From Desulfurococcales archaeon (GTDB lineage Archaea > Thermoproteota > Thermoprotei_A > Sulfolobales > Ignisphaeraceae): a stretch of DNA of 11,063 nt. Every line of letters starts with the position of its first letter. Position 1 is the first letter of the stretch. The DNA lies in contig JAPYWC010000022.1 of NCBI GenBank assembly GCA_028276605.1, positions 1 to 11,063 on the forward strand. The letters are read 5' to 3'. The translations under genes and the position numbers were made by a program. Of this stretch, positions 5,818 to 11,063 are shown piece after piece. A model generated the notes under the pieces. It made no database searches. It saw nothing but the letters and a program-made list of their open reading frames with translations, and was not told where the DNA came from.

Positions 5818-6510
5818 TTACATAAAGTCGAAAATGTTTGTACGTAGATTGACATTAACTAGCATAAGCTCTGCATAAGGTTTCAACACAGTTTTAGTAG
5901 CAGCAAGCATTCTTTGAACCTCTGATACCGTTGGTAGCGGAACGAATATAATGTTGTCCTTGCCATTACCAACAACAACGTACTTGTTAACAGCGTTAAT
6001 CACGATGTCAACCACTTTATCATACACATTTATAATGTCATTCCAATCTCTACGCGGTTTAATACATGTTAAAACAGCTTGAGACTTTGAAACTTTGCTT
6101 GCCACACATTCAACGCTATATCCAATCTGCTTCGCTGATATAATATCTTCAAAGGATGGTATAGGCACTGGTACGGGATGAGTATGTATAAACAAATCAC
6201 TATTACATGAGGTTTTATATGAAAGGACTATTTTTGATGGGATAAGCCCTCCTAGAAACCTGCCTATGAACACCAATGAACCCTCATTACATACGGCATA
6301 CATTACTTCCTCTAGGATCTCTTGTGGAAGAGGACTTAAACCAATGTTATTGAGGTAATTCGTTGCTTCATCCATGTAAAGATTGGTAAGCTTCATAGCA
6401 GTACTGCTATCTATTACTGGTAAATACTCTAAGTCAAGTATAGATGGTGCATCGATGGTTGTTGAAACAAGGAGTTCAATTAAATTTTCACTATTTAATA
6501 AACCTATCAT
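5818..6510 (-). CDS. JAMM/MPN-motif protein of unknown function (putative zinc isopeptidase-like)
   Basis: The 230-residue protein carries IHTHPVPVPIPSFEDI at 108-123. This is an exact fit to the JAMM metal site H-x-H-x7-S-x2-D, with H109, H111, S119 and D122, and it resembles the HSHPSPSCRPSEED site of archaeal AfJAMM. The catalytic glutamate should lie in the preceding helix-strand region (LEEVMYAVCNEGSLVFIGRFLGG, 66-88); E76 is one candidate, but the spacing differs from AfJAMM, so this is open. About 60 residues precede the domain and about 80 follow, making it longer than a minimal JAMM protein. JAMM enzymes cleave isopeptide bonds of ubiquitin-like modifiers or act on sulfur-carrier and nucleotide substrates; nothing nearby points to one of these. 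It is a single gene with a TATA-like box (CTTTTTAACT, 6570-6561). Confidence 0.7.
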   Translation of the reverse strand: MIGLLNSENLIELLVSTTIDAPSILDLEYLPVIDSSTAMKLTNLYMDEATNYLNNIGLSPLPQEILEEVMYAVCNEGSLVFIGRFLGGLIPSKIVLSYKTSCNSDLFIHTHPVPVPIPSFEDIISAKQIGYSVECVASKVSKSQAVLTCIKPRRDWNDIINVYDKVVDIVINAVNKYVVVGNGKDNIIFVPLPTVSEVQRMLAATKTVLKPYAELMLVNVNLRTNIFDFM

Positions 6511-6560
6511 GTTACAACAAAACCTGTAATATTTCTACATAACTAGTTTACTTTGATACA

Positions 6561-6570
6561 AGTTAAAAAG
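6561..6570 (-). promoter_or_regulatory. TATA-like box for the JAMM-motif gene
   Basis: CTTTTTAACT on the - strand gives a predicted start near 6540 and a leader of about 30 bases before ATG 6510. No strong ribosome site is visible; AGGT about 12 bases upstream of the ATG is the best match. Confidence 0.4.
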
Positions 6571-6687
6571 TTTTTGTACTAATAAACGAGATAAGCGTAT
6601 TACACAACAGTTCGCCTAATATTACATCATAACAGTGTTAAGTACGGAGTAGAGGGATAGAGAAAGATTGGGATATGCAGAATATTA

Positions 6688-6740
6688 TCAGAAGCGCCGA
6701 CCATCATCACAAATATCAGTTGGGGTTACATACACATCAT
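6688..6740 (-). ncRNA. Box C/D guide sRNA just downstream of eL38
   Basis: On the - strand: box C ATGATGT (6740-6734), guide GTATGTAACCCCAA (14 nt), box D' CTGA (6719-6716), spacer TATTT, box C' GTGATGA (6710-6704), guide TGGTCGGCGCTT (12 nt), box D CTGA (6691-6688). The 53-nt span, box order and guide lengths are canonical. By the +5 rule the targets are TTGGGGTTACATAC and AAGCGCCGACCA, with a G methylated in each; I cannot place them in an RNA. Box C lies 14 nt after the eL38 stop codon, with T-rich sequence between, and no separate TATA box is clear, so it may be processed from the eL38 3' UTR. Pyrimidine-rich sequence (TCTTTCTCT) follows box D and could end the transcript. Confidence 0.88.
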
Positions 6741-6754
6741 TATAAAAAATCGTG

Positions 6755-6964
6755 TTATACCTCAACAATATTCTTACATACTCCTTTAAGCTTCTCTAAC
6801 AAGGTATTGAGCTCTTGTAGCTGCACCTTGTATGTGTATAGATACCTTTTTGTTCTTGCCTTAACTTTTGCTATACCCTTTTTCTCTAGCTTCTTAACTC
6901 TGCACTCTATAGCTCGTTTTGCTATCTCAATGAACTCTTGCTCTGATGCAACAAATATTGGCAT
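6755..6964 (-). CDS. rpl38e: Large-subunit ribosomal protein eL38 (L38e)
   Basis: A 69-residue basic protein with the complete eL38 pattern: an N-terminal F-x-E-I-A-x-x-A helix (QEFIEIAKRAIECRVKK), the strand KVKARTKRYLYTYKV (33-47), matching the family's RTSKYLYT segment, and a final helix-strand QELNTLLEKLKG...NIVEV. The protein is part of the 50S subunit and among archaea is found mainly in crenarchaeal relatives, which supports the organism guess. ATG 6964 is fixed by GGTGA (6975-6971) six bases upstream, with a TATA-like box at 7012-7003. A C/D guide RNA follows 14 nt after the stop, so ribosomal protein and guide RNA may be made together. The opposite-strand frame here is only a shadow. 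Confidence 0.93.
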   Translation of the reverse strand: MPIFVASEQEFIEIAKRAIECRVKKLEKKGIAKVKARTKRYLYTYKVQLQELNTLLEKLKGVCKNIVEV

Positions 6965-7002
6965 TTGGTTTCACCGAGAAAGCTAAGTACTTATAGCGAA
7001 GT

Positions 7003-7012
7003 GAAATATAAG
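7003..7012 (-). promoter_or_regulatory. TATA-like box for eL38
   Basis: CTTATATTTC on the - strand predicts a start near 6981, directly before the GGTGA ribosome site at 6975-6971. The leader would be about 17 bases. Confidence 0.5.
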
Positions 7013-7055
7013 CTTAATTTAAGGTTCGTGCTACAAGGTTGTAGAAGCTTGGTGA
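7013..7055 (+). promoter_or_regulatory. TATA-like box and ribosome site for the isomerase gene
   Basis: CTTAATTTAA (7013-7022) adjoins the eL38 box on the other strand, making a compact divergent promoter. The predicted start is near 7044. GGTGA at 7051-7055 lies three bases before ATG 7059 and six before ATG 7062, so the second ATG has the better spacing. Confidence 0.4.
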
Positions 7056-7058
7056 TAA

Positions 7059-8078
7059 ATGATGCTCGAACTTTACATGAACTGGTACAAGTTTGCAGAA
7101 GAAGCGATAGAGTATGAGGTTAGGAATGCAATGATTTTTGAGGGTATTAAGAAAGTTGTTGTAATTGGTATGGGTGGCAGTGGTATTGTTGGAGATATGG
7201 TGGCAACCATAGTGCAGGATCTCGATAAGATCCCAATTTATGTCTATAAGGACTTCTATATACCAAAAAGCTTCATAGATGAAAACACCTTTGTATTATC
7301 AATAAGCTACTCGGGCAACACCCTAGAGACTATTACCGCATCACTTCAAGCCCTTAAGCTTGGAGCTAAAATGGGTGTTGTTGCTTCTGGAGGTGAGCTC
7401 ATAGATATAGCAAGTAAGGCAAGAGTGCCTCATATCATTATTAAGCAGGGCCTTGTACCTAGAGCAGCATTGCCTTTGATGCTTGTAGCCTCCCTAAAGC
7501 TTCTTTCAATGTGTGGTGTAGCTAAGGTGCCGCTATCAGTTATTAAAGAAGCTATAACTGTGTTGAAAGATGTAGATAAAGCCTTGCAAACAGCCTTGCA
7601 ACTAGCGTCATTCTTAGACGGCTTCACAATGCCCTTAATCATTGCAACAACGAGGTATGCCCCACTAGCTATTAGGTTTAAGAATGAGCTTAACGAGAAC
7701 TCGAAGATGCCTGCGAAGGTTGAGATAGCCCCAGAACTGTTTCATAATGATATTGTTGGCTGGGAAAGGCAGAGAATTAATGGAAAAGCAATTGTGATAG
7801 GGTCTGATATTGATTACGAGAATATGCTACTAGATTTGTACAGCGATTATCTGAGAAGTGTTGGCTTTGATGTGTTCCACCTTGACTTAGAAGGAAACAT
7901 TCTTCAGCGCTACCTTTACGGATCACTTATAATAGGTCTTACATCTGTTGAGCTTGCACAGAGATTTGGAATAGACCCGTTACAGACTAAAAGCATCTCA
8001 ATGTACAAAGAGTTTCTAAAGAAGAATAGAGAAAGAATTGAAAGAGCAGTACTTGAACAGGGTTTCAGGATACAATAA
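7059..8078 (+). CDS. Bifunctional phosphoglucose/phosphomannose isomerase, crenarchaeal type
   Basis: This 339-residue protein has two SIS domains and belongs to the crenarchaeal PGI/PMI group, which interconverts fructose 6-phosphate with glucose 6-phosphate and with mannose 6-phosphate. The N-terminal domain shows VVIGMGGSGIVGD (34-46) and the phosphate-binding SISYSGNTLET (81-91). R135 (LVPRAALP), the base E213 (NELNENSKMPAK), H229 (ELFHNDIVGWE) and K311 (LQTKSISMYKEF) match the catalytic residues of the Pyrobaculum enzyme, with the E-to-H spacing of 16 preserved. Length agrees with the family. The start could equally be the second ATG (7062), which is better placed after GGTGA. It is a single gene, divergent from eL38 and convergent with the PAC2 gene. 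It would act in gluconeogenesis, glycolysis and supply of sugars for glycans. Confidence 0.95.
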   Translation: MMLELYMNWYKFAEEAIEYEVRNAMIFEGIKKVVVIGMGGSGIVGDMVATIVQDLDKIPIYVYKDFYIPKSFIDENTFVLSISYSGNTLETITASLQALKLGAKMGVVASGGELIDIASKARVPHIIIKQGLVPRAALPLMLVASLKLLSMCGVAKVPLSVIKEAITVLKDVDKALQTALQLASFLDGFTMPLIIATTRYAPLAIRFKNELNENSKMPAKVEIAPELFHNDIVGWERQRINGKAIVIGSDIDYENMLLDLYSDYLRSVGFDVFHLDLEGNILQRYLYGSLIIGLTSVELAQRFGIDPLQTKSISMYKEFLKKNRERIERAVLEQGFRIQ

Positions 8079-8219
8079 ACCACATTGGCTTCACTTTTGA
8101 ATCCGCCTCAATCATGAAATGCATAGATCCTTGTTATCAATACCAGGAAAACAATTACTTTAATTGGTTTACGCATAGTCAGTCAAAACTAATTGCAGCT
8201 GATATTACTTTTGCCATGG

Positions 8220-8984
8220 TTAAGTAATGTAGTAGTAAGGTCTTCTCTCCTGCTTGTATTCCTTCTGCTGCTCAGCTGATTTTAAGAGCAGTTCTATATC
8301 TCTCTCAACTTCTCTTCCCTTCTCTTCAAGTTCACTTGTATCTATCCCTAACCCCCAAACCCTATTAAGCAAATCTATAACCAGTTTAGCTGCCGAATAA
8401 TCAACATAATTCAATTCAACAATGCTTCTCCATGTCTCGCCAAGTACACAAGCACCGTTAATTCCCAACACCTTTGCCCATCCAACAATAATCCCATTAA
8501 GCCCTGTGATCACCCCCTCAGATAGAGGCACTGCACCACTGCTGGTATACTTCCTTACAACATCAGCGTTATTACCAACTATGTAGACCCTACGATTAGG
8601 AACAATCAATTCCGATACATATGCAGCTGCAGCTACAATTTCGTCAATATTGAACTTCTTTAGCTTCTTAACTATGAAGTAGCCTAGAGAGTGTTGATCA
8701 GAATCTGCCATTGGTTGTGCACTTCCTGTTACAATAAATACACCCAGGTTCCCAACCTTGGCATAATACACACTAACATTATAAAGGTTTCCAATGCCTT
8801 CAGCCTCCACAATCAAATGAGCAGAGAATTTCGTCCCATAAATAGTGGCAATGAGTTCTGCACCAAGCTTTTCAGCAATATAGCTAGCTACGGTCTTGCC
8901 TACTAAGGCCATTCCAGGGAAACCCACAATAACGATATTCCTATCTAATGGCTTCACATCCCTATGTTGCACAAACATCCACAT
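8220..8984 (-). CDS. PAC2-family protein, proteasome-assembly-chaperone-like
   Basis: A 254-residue PAC2/COG2047-type protein. It has the family's opening GFPGMALVGKTVASYI (21-36), TGSAQP (86-91), EGVITGLNGIIVGWAK (156-171) and LGET (181-184), followed by a charged C-terminal helix (218-248). Archaeal relatives PbaA/PbaB help assemble or activate the 20S proteasome, partly through a C-terminal HbYX motif. Here the end is PYYYIT, so the penultimate residue is Ile, not Tyr; the tyrosines are shifted inward by at least one position. A proteasome link is therefore plausible but not demonstrated, and many archaeal PAC2 proteins are uncharacterised. It may start at ATG 8984 or at the second ATG, 8978. 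No strong ribosome site is visible. Transcription is likely from the TATA-like box at 9036-9027. Confidence 0.87.
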   Translation of the reverse strand: MWMFVQHRDVKPLDRNIVIVGFPGMALVGKTVASYIAEKLGAELIATIYGTKFSAHLIVEAEGIGNLYNVSVYYAKVGNLGVFIVTGSAQPMADSDQHSLGYFIVKKLKKFNIDEIVAAAAYVSELIVPNRRVYIVGNNADVVRKYTSSGAVPLSEGVITGLNGIIVGWAKVLGINGACVLGETWRSIVELNYVDYSAAKLVIDLLNRVWGLGIDTSELEEKGREVERDIELLLKSAEQQKEYKQERRPYYYIT

Positions 8985-9026
8985 AATCTTATACCCGCAG
9001 ACATTGAATCAATCGAGCGAAACTTG

Positions 9027-9036
9027 GTTATAAACT
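9027..9036 (-). promoter_or_regulatory. TATA-like box for the PAC2 gene
   Basis: AGTTTATAAC-type sequence on the - strand, centred near 9031, predicts a start at about 9005, roughly 20 bases before ATG 8984. Confidence 0.45.
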
Positions 9037-9077
9037 ACTATGAAGAAATACATTGACAAAGCCTTTGCGAATTAAAG

Positions 9078-9087
9078 CATATAAACC
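9078..9087 (+). promoter_or_regulatory. TATA-like box for the tRNA gene
   Basis: CATATAAAC at about 9079-9087 gives a predicted start near 9109, leaving a 5' leader of about 11 bases for RNase P. A second A/T stretch (9101-9110) is too close to the tRNA to serve. Confidence 0.5.
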
Positions 9088-9119
9088 CAAGAGATAGCAG
9101 AAAAAATATAGAGTGAAGA

Positions 9120-9193
9120 GGGCCCGTAGCTCAGCCCGGTAGAGCGCCCGGCTCATAACCGGGTGGTCCGGGGTTCAAATCCCCGCGGGCCCA
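9120..9193 (+). tRNA. tRNA with anticodon CAU (tRNA-Ile2 or elongator tRNA-Met)
   Basis: All four arms fold perfectly: 7-bp acceptor stem (GGGCCCG 9120-9126 with CGGGCCC 9186-9192), D arm GCTC/GAGC (9129-9145), anticodon stem CCCGG/CCGGG with loop CTCATAA and anticodon CAT at 9154-9156, 5-base variable loop, and T arm CGGGG/CCCCG around TTCAAAT. The discriminator is A (9193); CCA is not encoded and there is no intron. It is not the initiator: positions 29-31/39-41 lack three G-C pairs, and the acceptor starts with a G-C pair instead of the archaeal A-U. The GGGCCCG acceptor with A73 resembles archaeal isoleucine tRNAs, so an AUA-reading tRNA-Ile2, with the C34 converted to agmatidine by TiaS, is my preferred reading. 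Elongator Met cannot be excluded. Confidence 0.95.
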
Positions 9194-9209
9194 TAAATTA
9201 TTAATATAG

Positions 9210-9734
9210 ATGGTGTGTGAAAGCATATTGCAACTAAATCGCATTAAATACCTCTTAGGGCTTTTGCTATCTCTGCCTCTTGTATTCTTATACATTCTGT
9301 CAATGTTTGTTACTATTAAAATCTATACCTATGGATTTGCCAATTCTGGGACTATGCTATACTATACTTTTTACACGGGTTTAGTGTTATTGGGCATTTC
9401 AATGCTTATTGGTGATTGGAGCAAAAAAGTTGGGGACATGTTAATTTTGTTAGCGTTGATTTTATTAGGTGTTTATTCATATGTAAGGGGTCTTACAGGC
9501 TTAGCTAGTATAAGCCTTGTTAAGCATTATGTGATCCCCCCAGCTTTCATCTATATTCCTTGCAGTATTGAAGCTAAATGCGATAACTATGCGGCACTAG
9601 CTATTGATGTACCCCTTGCAATTGCTTTTCTAATGCTTATCTATGGGTTGTTAGGGTTAATAGGTACAGGAAGGACAGGTGAAGCCAAAGAGGGAAGGAA
9701 AGTCGATAAGGGGCTTCATACCGAGGTAATTTAA
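9210..9734 (+). CDS. Four-helix integral membrane protein, unrecognised
   Basis: This 174-residue protein has probable membrane helices at about 14-38, 48-68, 76-94 and 128-152. The loop between the last two, presumably outside, contains two cysteines (C118, C124). The basic C-terminal tail (RTGEAKEGRKVDK) suggests that both ends face the cytoplasm. I do not recognise a family. It begins only 16 bases after the tRNA, has no ribosome site, and no TATA box lies between; it is either co-transcribed with the tRNA or made as a near-leaderless message from a promoter inside the tRNA gene. Its last 78 bases overlap the convergent gene at 9657-10388. The run of hydrophobic segments argues that it is real. 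Confidence 0.65.
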   Translation: MVCESILQLNRIKYLLGLLLSLPLVFLYILSMFVTIKIYTYGFANSGTMLYYTFYTGLVLLGISMLIGDWSKKVGDMLILLALILLGVYSYVRGLTGLASISLVKHYVIPPAFIYIPCSIEAKCDNYAALAIDVPLAIAFLMLIYGLLGLIGTGRTGEAKEGRKVDKGLHTEVI

Positions 9735-10388
9735 TGTAATAGTTGTTAGTGGTAGTATCCATTGGCTATTCATAATTATTACAGCATCCGTCGTTACTAC
9801 AATCCCTCTGATCTCATGACTTAAGCTAATTATTGTAGCATCTGATTTTTGACTTAAAATGGCTGATACCTCCAAGTCTTTACGTCTACTCATAATTGCA
9901 TTAACAAATCTCTGCACATCGTCTAAGCTATGACTAACATTTTTATCAGCAACAATAATTATTCGCTTAACACTTTTACAACAGTTGTTTAGAATGCTTG
10001 TAATAATGTCAAAGACCTTCTCAAGCAATCCTCTCTCATTAGATCTAAGCTTTGAGCCCCTTAGATCTCTCACAAGGCAATCATCGCAAAGGAATAGAGG
10101 TTCATTTCTCAGCATCGCTACTATAGTTAGTAGAACATTGTAGAAATCTATTATGAGCGTGGAGTCTGGCTCTTCAAAACATTTGCATCGAATTTTGTTG
10201 AATGTTTCATAGGTGTAGGTAGCGCTATGAACACATCTGAATAGGAGGAGCCTCTCAATCTCACTAAGCATGTAACGCCTTGTCACTGCTTCAAGAGCAT
10301 ACGTATAGTTGTAACCTCTTGAGAGTAGATAGCGGTAATCGTAACTAGCTTCTATTACAGCATCTATGTTAATACTTTGTGTTTTCAC
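9657..10388 (-). CDS. DUF434-family protein with PIN-like C-terminal domain
   Basis: A 243-residue protein. Residues 15-55 carry the DUF434 pattern (YDYRYLLSRGYNYTYALEAV, then RRYMLSEIERLLLFRCV). The rest looks like the companion PIN/NYN-like domain: IIDFYNVLLTI (79-89), FLCDDCLVRDLRG (99-111), RIIIVADKNVSHS (142-154), SDATIISLS (182-190) and VVTTDAVII (197-205). Conserved-looking acidic residues D81, D102/D103, D108, D148, D183 and D201 could bind metal as in PIN nucleases. No activity is established for the family that I can name; an RNA-related role is inference. Start is GTG 10388, the nearest codon to the conserved part, with a TATA-like box at 10436-10427. The 3' end overlaps the membrane-protein gene on the other strand by 78 bases. 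Confidence 0.78.
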   Translation of the reverse strand: MKTQSINIDAVIEASYDYRYLLSRGYNYTYALEAVTRRYMLSEIERLLLFRCVHSATYTYETFNKIRCKCFEEPDSTLIIDFYNVLLTIVAMLRNEPLFLCDDCLVRDLRGSKLRSNERGLLEKVFDIITSILNNCCKSVKRIIIVADKNVSHSLDDVQRFVNAIMSRRKDLEVSAILSQKSDATIISLSHEIRGIVVTTDAVIIMNSQWILPLTTITLNYLGMKPLIDFPSLFGFTCPSCTY

Positions 10389-10426
10389 ATAAAGTCACGC
10401 TAATTTATGTGTACTTAGTAGACCAA

Positions 10427-10436
10427 GCTTTATACA
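10427..10436 (-). promoter_or_regulatory. TATA-like box for the DUF434-type gene
   Basis: TGTATAAAGC on the - strand gives a predicted start near 10405 and a leader of about 17 bases before GTG 10388. Confidence 0.5.
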
Positions 10437-10466
10437 TCATTTTCACGTTTATGATTTCCCTAAATC

Positions 10467-10507
10467 TATTTATAAGCTATGTAGTGTGATACTGTAGTCT
10501 AAAGGAG
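10467..10507 (+). promoter_or_regulatory. TATA-like box and ribosome site for the KaiC-like gene
   Basis: ATTTATAAGC (10467-10476) predicts a start near 10498. GGAG at 10504-10507, seven bases before ATG 10515, completes a short leader. With the box at 10427-10436 it forms a divergent promoter pair. Confidence 0.5.
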
Positions 10508-10514
10508 TGCTAAT

Positions 10515-11063
10515 ATGAGAGATATTGAAATAAGTGAGGAGGAGCTAGAGGCCATTGAAAAAGAGCTGGAGCAATTGGATGAGGAGAAGGTTAGGAAAGT
10601 TAGTGAAAAAGCTGAGAAAACCTATGAAGAAAAGAAGCCGAAGAAGATAGAATACAGAAAAACTACAGAGGGAATCACCAGGATTTCAACAGGTGTGCCA
10701 GAGCTTGATGAAGCTCTTGAGGGTGGCATACCCAAAGGTTCTTGGGTTGCTATAACAGGAGAGCCTGGTACAGGTAAGTCTATACTATGTATGCATTTTG
10801 CTTGGGCTGGTCTACAGGCAGGGGATCCAGTAGTCTACGTTACTACAGAAGCTGAGTTTAGGGATGTTGTTAGGCAGGCAAAGATGTTTGGAATGGACTT
10901 TGAGCGCTACAGCATATATGACATATCCAGTGCCAAAGAGCCTGCAGAGACGCCAAACATTGTAGTTATAGACATTTTCGGGCTTCTGAAAATTGCAAGA
11001 CAAATGAGTGAAACCATAGCTGCTGATGTCGAGACTGCAAGAAAGAGAAGGTTTGCAGCACTA
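10515..11063 (+). CDS. KaiC/RadA-superfamily ATPase (3' part beyond window)
   Basis: The first 183 residues are present; the gene continues past the right edge. Residues 1-50 are very rich in Glu and Lys, start with an acidic stretch (EISEEELEAIEKELEQLDEE) and are probably a helix or coiled coil. The RecA-like fold follows: RISTGVPELDEALEGGIPKGS (56-76) is the KaiC-type entry motif, GEPGTGKS (82-89) is Walker A, and NIVVID (148-153) is the likely Walker B strand. The distance between the two Walker motifs (about 60 residues) is shorter than in typical KaiC domains. Crenarchaeal single-domain members of this group (aRadC-like or KaiC-like) are linked to DNA repair or signalling, but which applies here cannot be told. 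GGAG upstream supports the ATG. Confidence 0.87.
   Translation, partial: MRDIEISEEELEAIEKELEQLDEEKVRKVSEKAEKTYEEKKPKKIEYRKTTEGITRISTGVPELDEALEGGIPKGSWVAITGEPGTGKSILCMHFAWAGLQAGDPVVYVTTEAEFRDVVRQAKMFGMDFERYSIYDISSAKEPAETPNIVVIDIFGLLKIARQMSETIAADVETARKRRFAAL

Noticed and set aside
6610..6640. ATGATGT with CTGT on either side on the - strand, like a fifth C/D sRNA
   Set aside because: The D-like boxes are CTGT, no box C is found at the right distance upstream, and the region is the upstream part of the JAMM gene promoter.
6675..6986. 103-residue open frame on the + strand
   Set aside because: It is the mirror of eL38 and the guide RNA on the other strand, has no ribosome site, and its composition (runs of His, Ser and Cys) is not protein-like.
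8079..8219. Possible small gene or RNA in the convergent gap between the isomerase and PAC2 genes
   Set aside because: No frame with a ribosome site, no paired C and D boxes and no G+C-rich structure are visible.
10424..10440. ATGATGT on the - strand before the DUF434-type gene
   Set aside because: No D box follows at guide distance; the site overlaps the TATA-like box instead.

Overview
This window looks like chromosomal core DNA of a hyperthermophilic crenarchaeon (Thermoproteota). The supporting genes are ribosomal protein eL38, archaeal NAC, a beta-CASP RNase of the aCPSF2 type, a crenarchaeal-type phosphoglucose/phosphomannose isomerase, archaemetzincin, a PAC2 protein and a DUF434-type protein. 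The DNA is A+T-rich but the structured RNAs are very G+C-rich, GGTGA-type ribosome sites precede several starts, and TATA-like boxes lie about 25 bases before inferred transcript starts. A Desulfurococcales/Ignisphaera-like source is my guess, not a proven assignment.

Layout. 1-899 (-) holds the N-terminal two thirds of an aCPSF2-type nuclease, divergent from NAC (1025-1408, +). A small unrecognised gene (1377-1727, -) meets the NAC 3' end. Next come a SpoIIM/DUF95 membrane protein (1847-2404, +) and a SAM hydrolase (2509-3330, +). The 3331-3658 gap has no protein gene but contains a G+C-rich nested stem-loop and two box C/D guide RNAs on the - strand. Archaemetzincin (-), an HD-domain phosphohydrolase (-) and a JAMM-motif protein (-) follow. 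eL38 (-) is divergent from the sugar-phosphate isomerase (+), which converges on a PAC2 chaperone-like gene (-). After that come a tRNA with anticodon CAU (+), a four-helix membrane protein (+) overlapping a DUF434-type gene (-), and the start of a KaiC/RadA-like ATPase (+) that runs off the right edge.

The main result is a set of four box C/D 2'-O-methylation guide sRNAs, all on the - strand between 3454 and 6740, read directly from ordered C, D', C' and D boxes with guides of 11-14 nt. Two lie downstream of archaemetzincin and one immediately upstream of it, covering the start of the longest possible archaemetzincin reading frame; that moves the likely start to a TTG at 4207. The fourth lies 14 nt after the eL38 stop codon. 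Most genes appear to be single transcription units with their own TATA-like box. The content is mainly translation and RNA-maturation housekeeping (rRNA methylation guides, tRNA, eL38, NAC, aCPSF2) plus general metabolism. I see no mobile element, CRISPR array or defence island.
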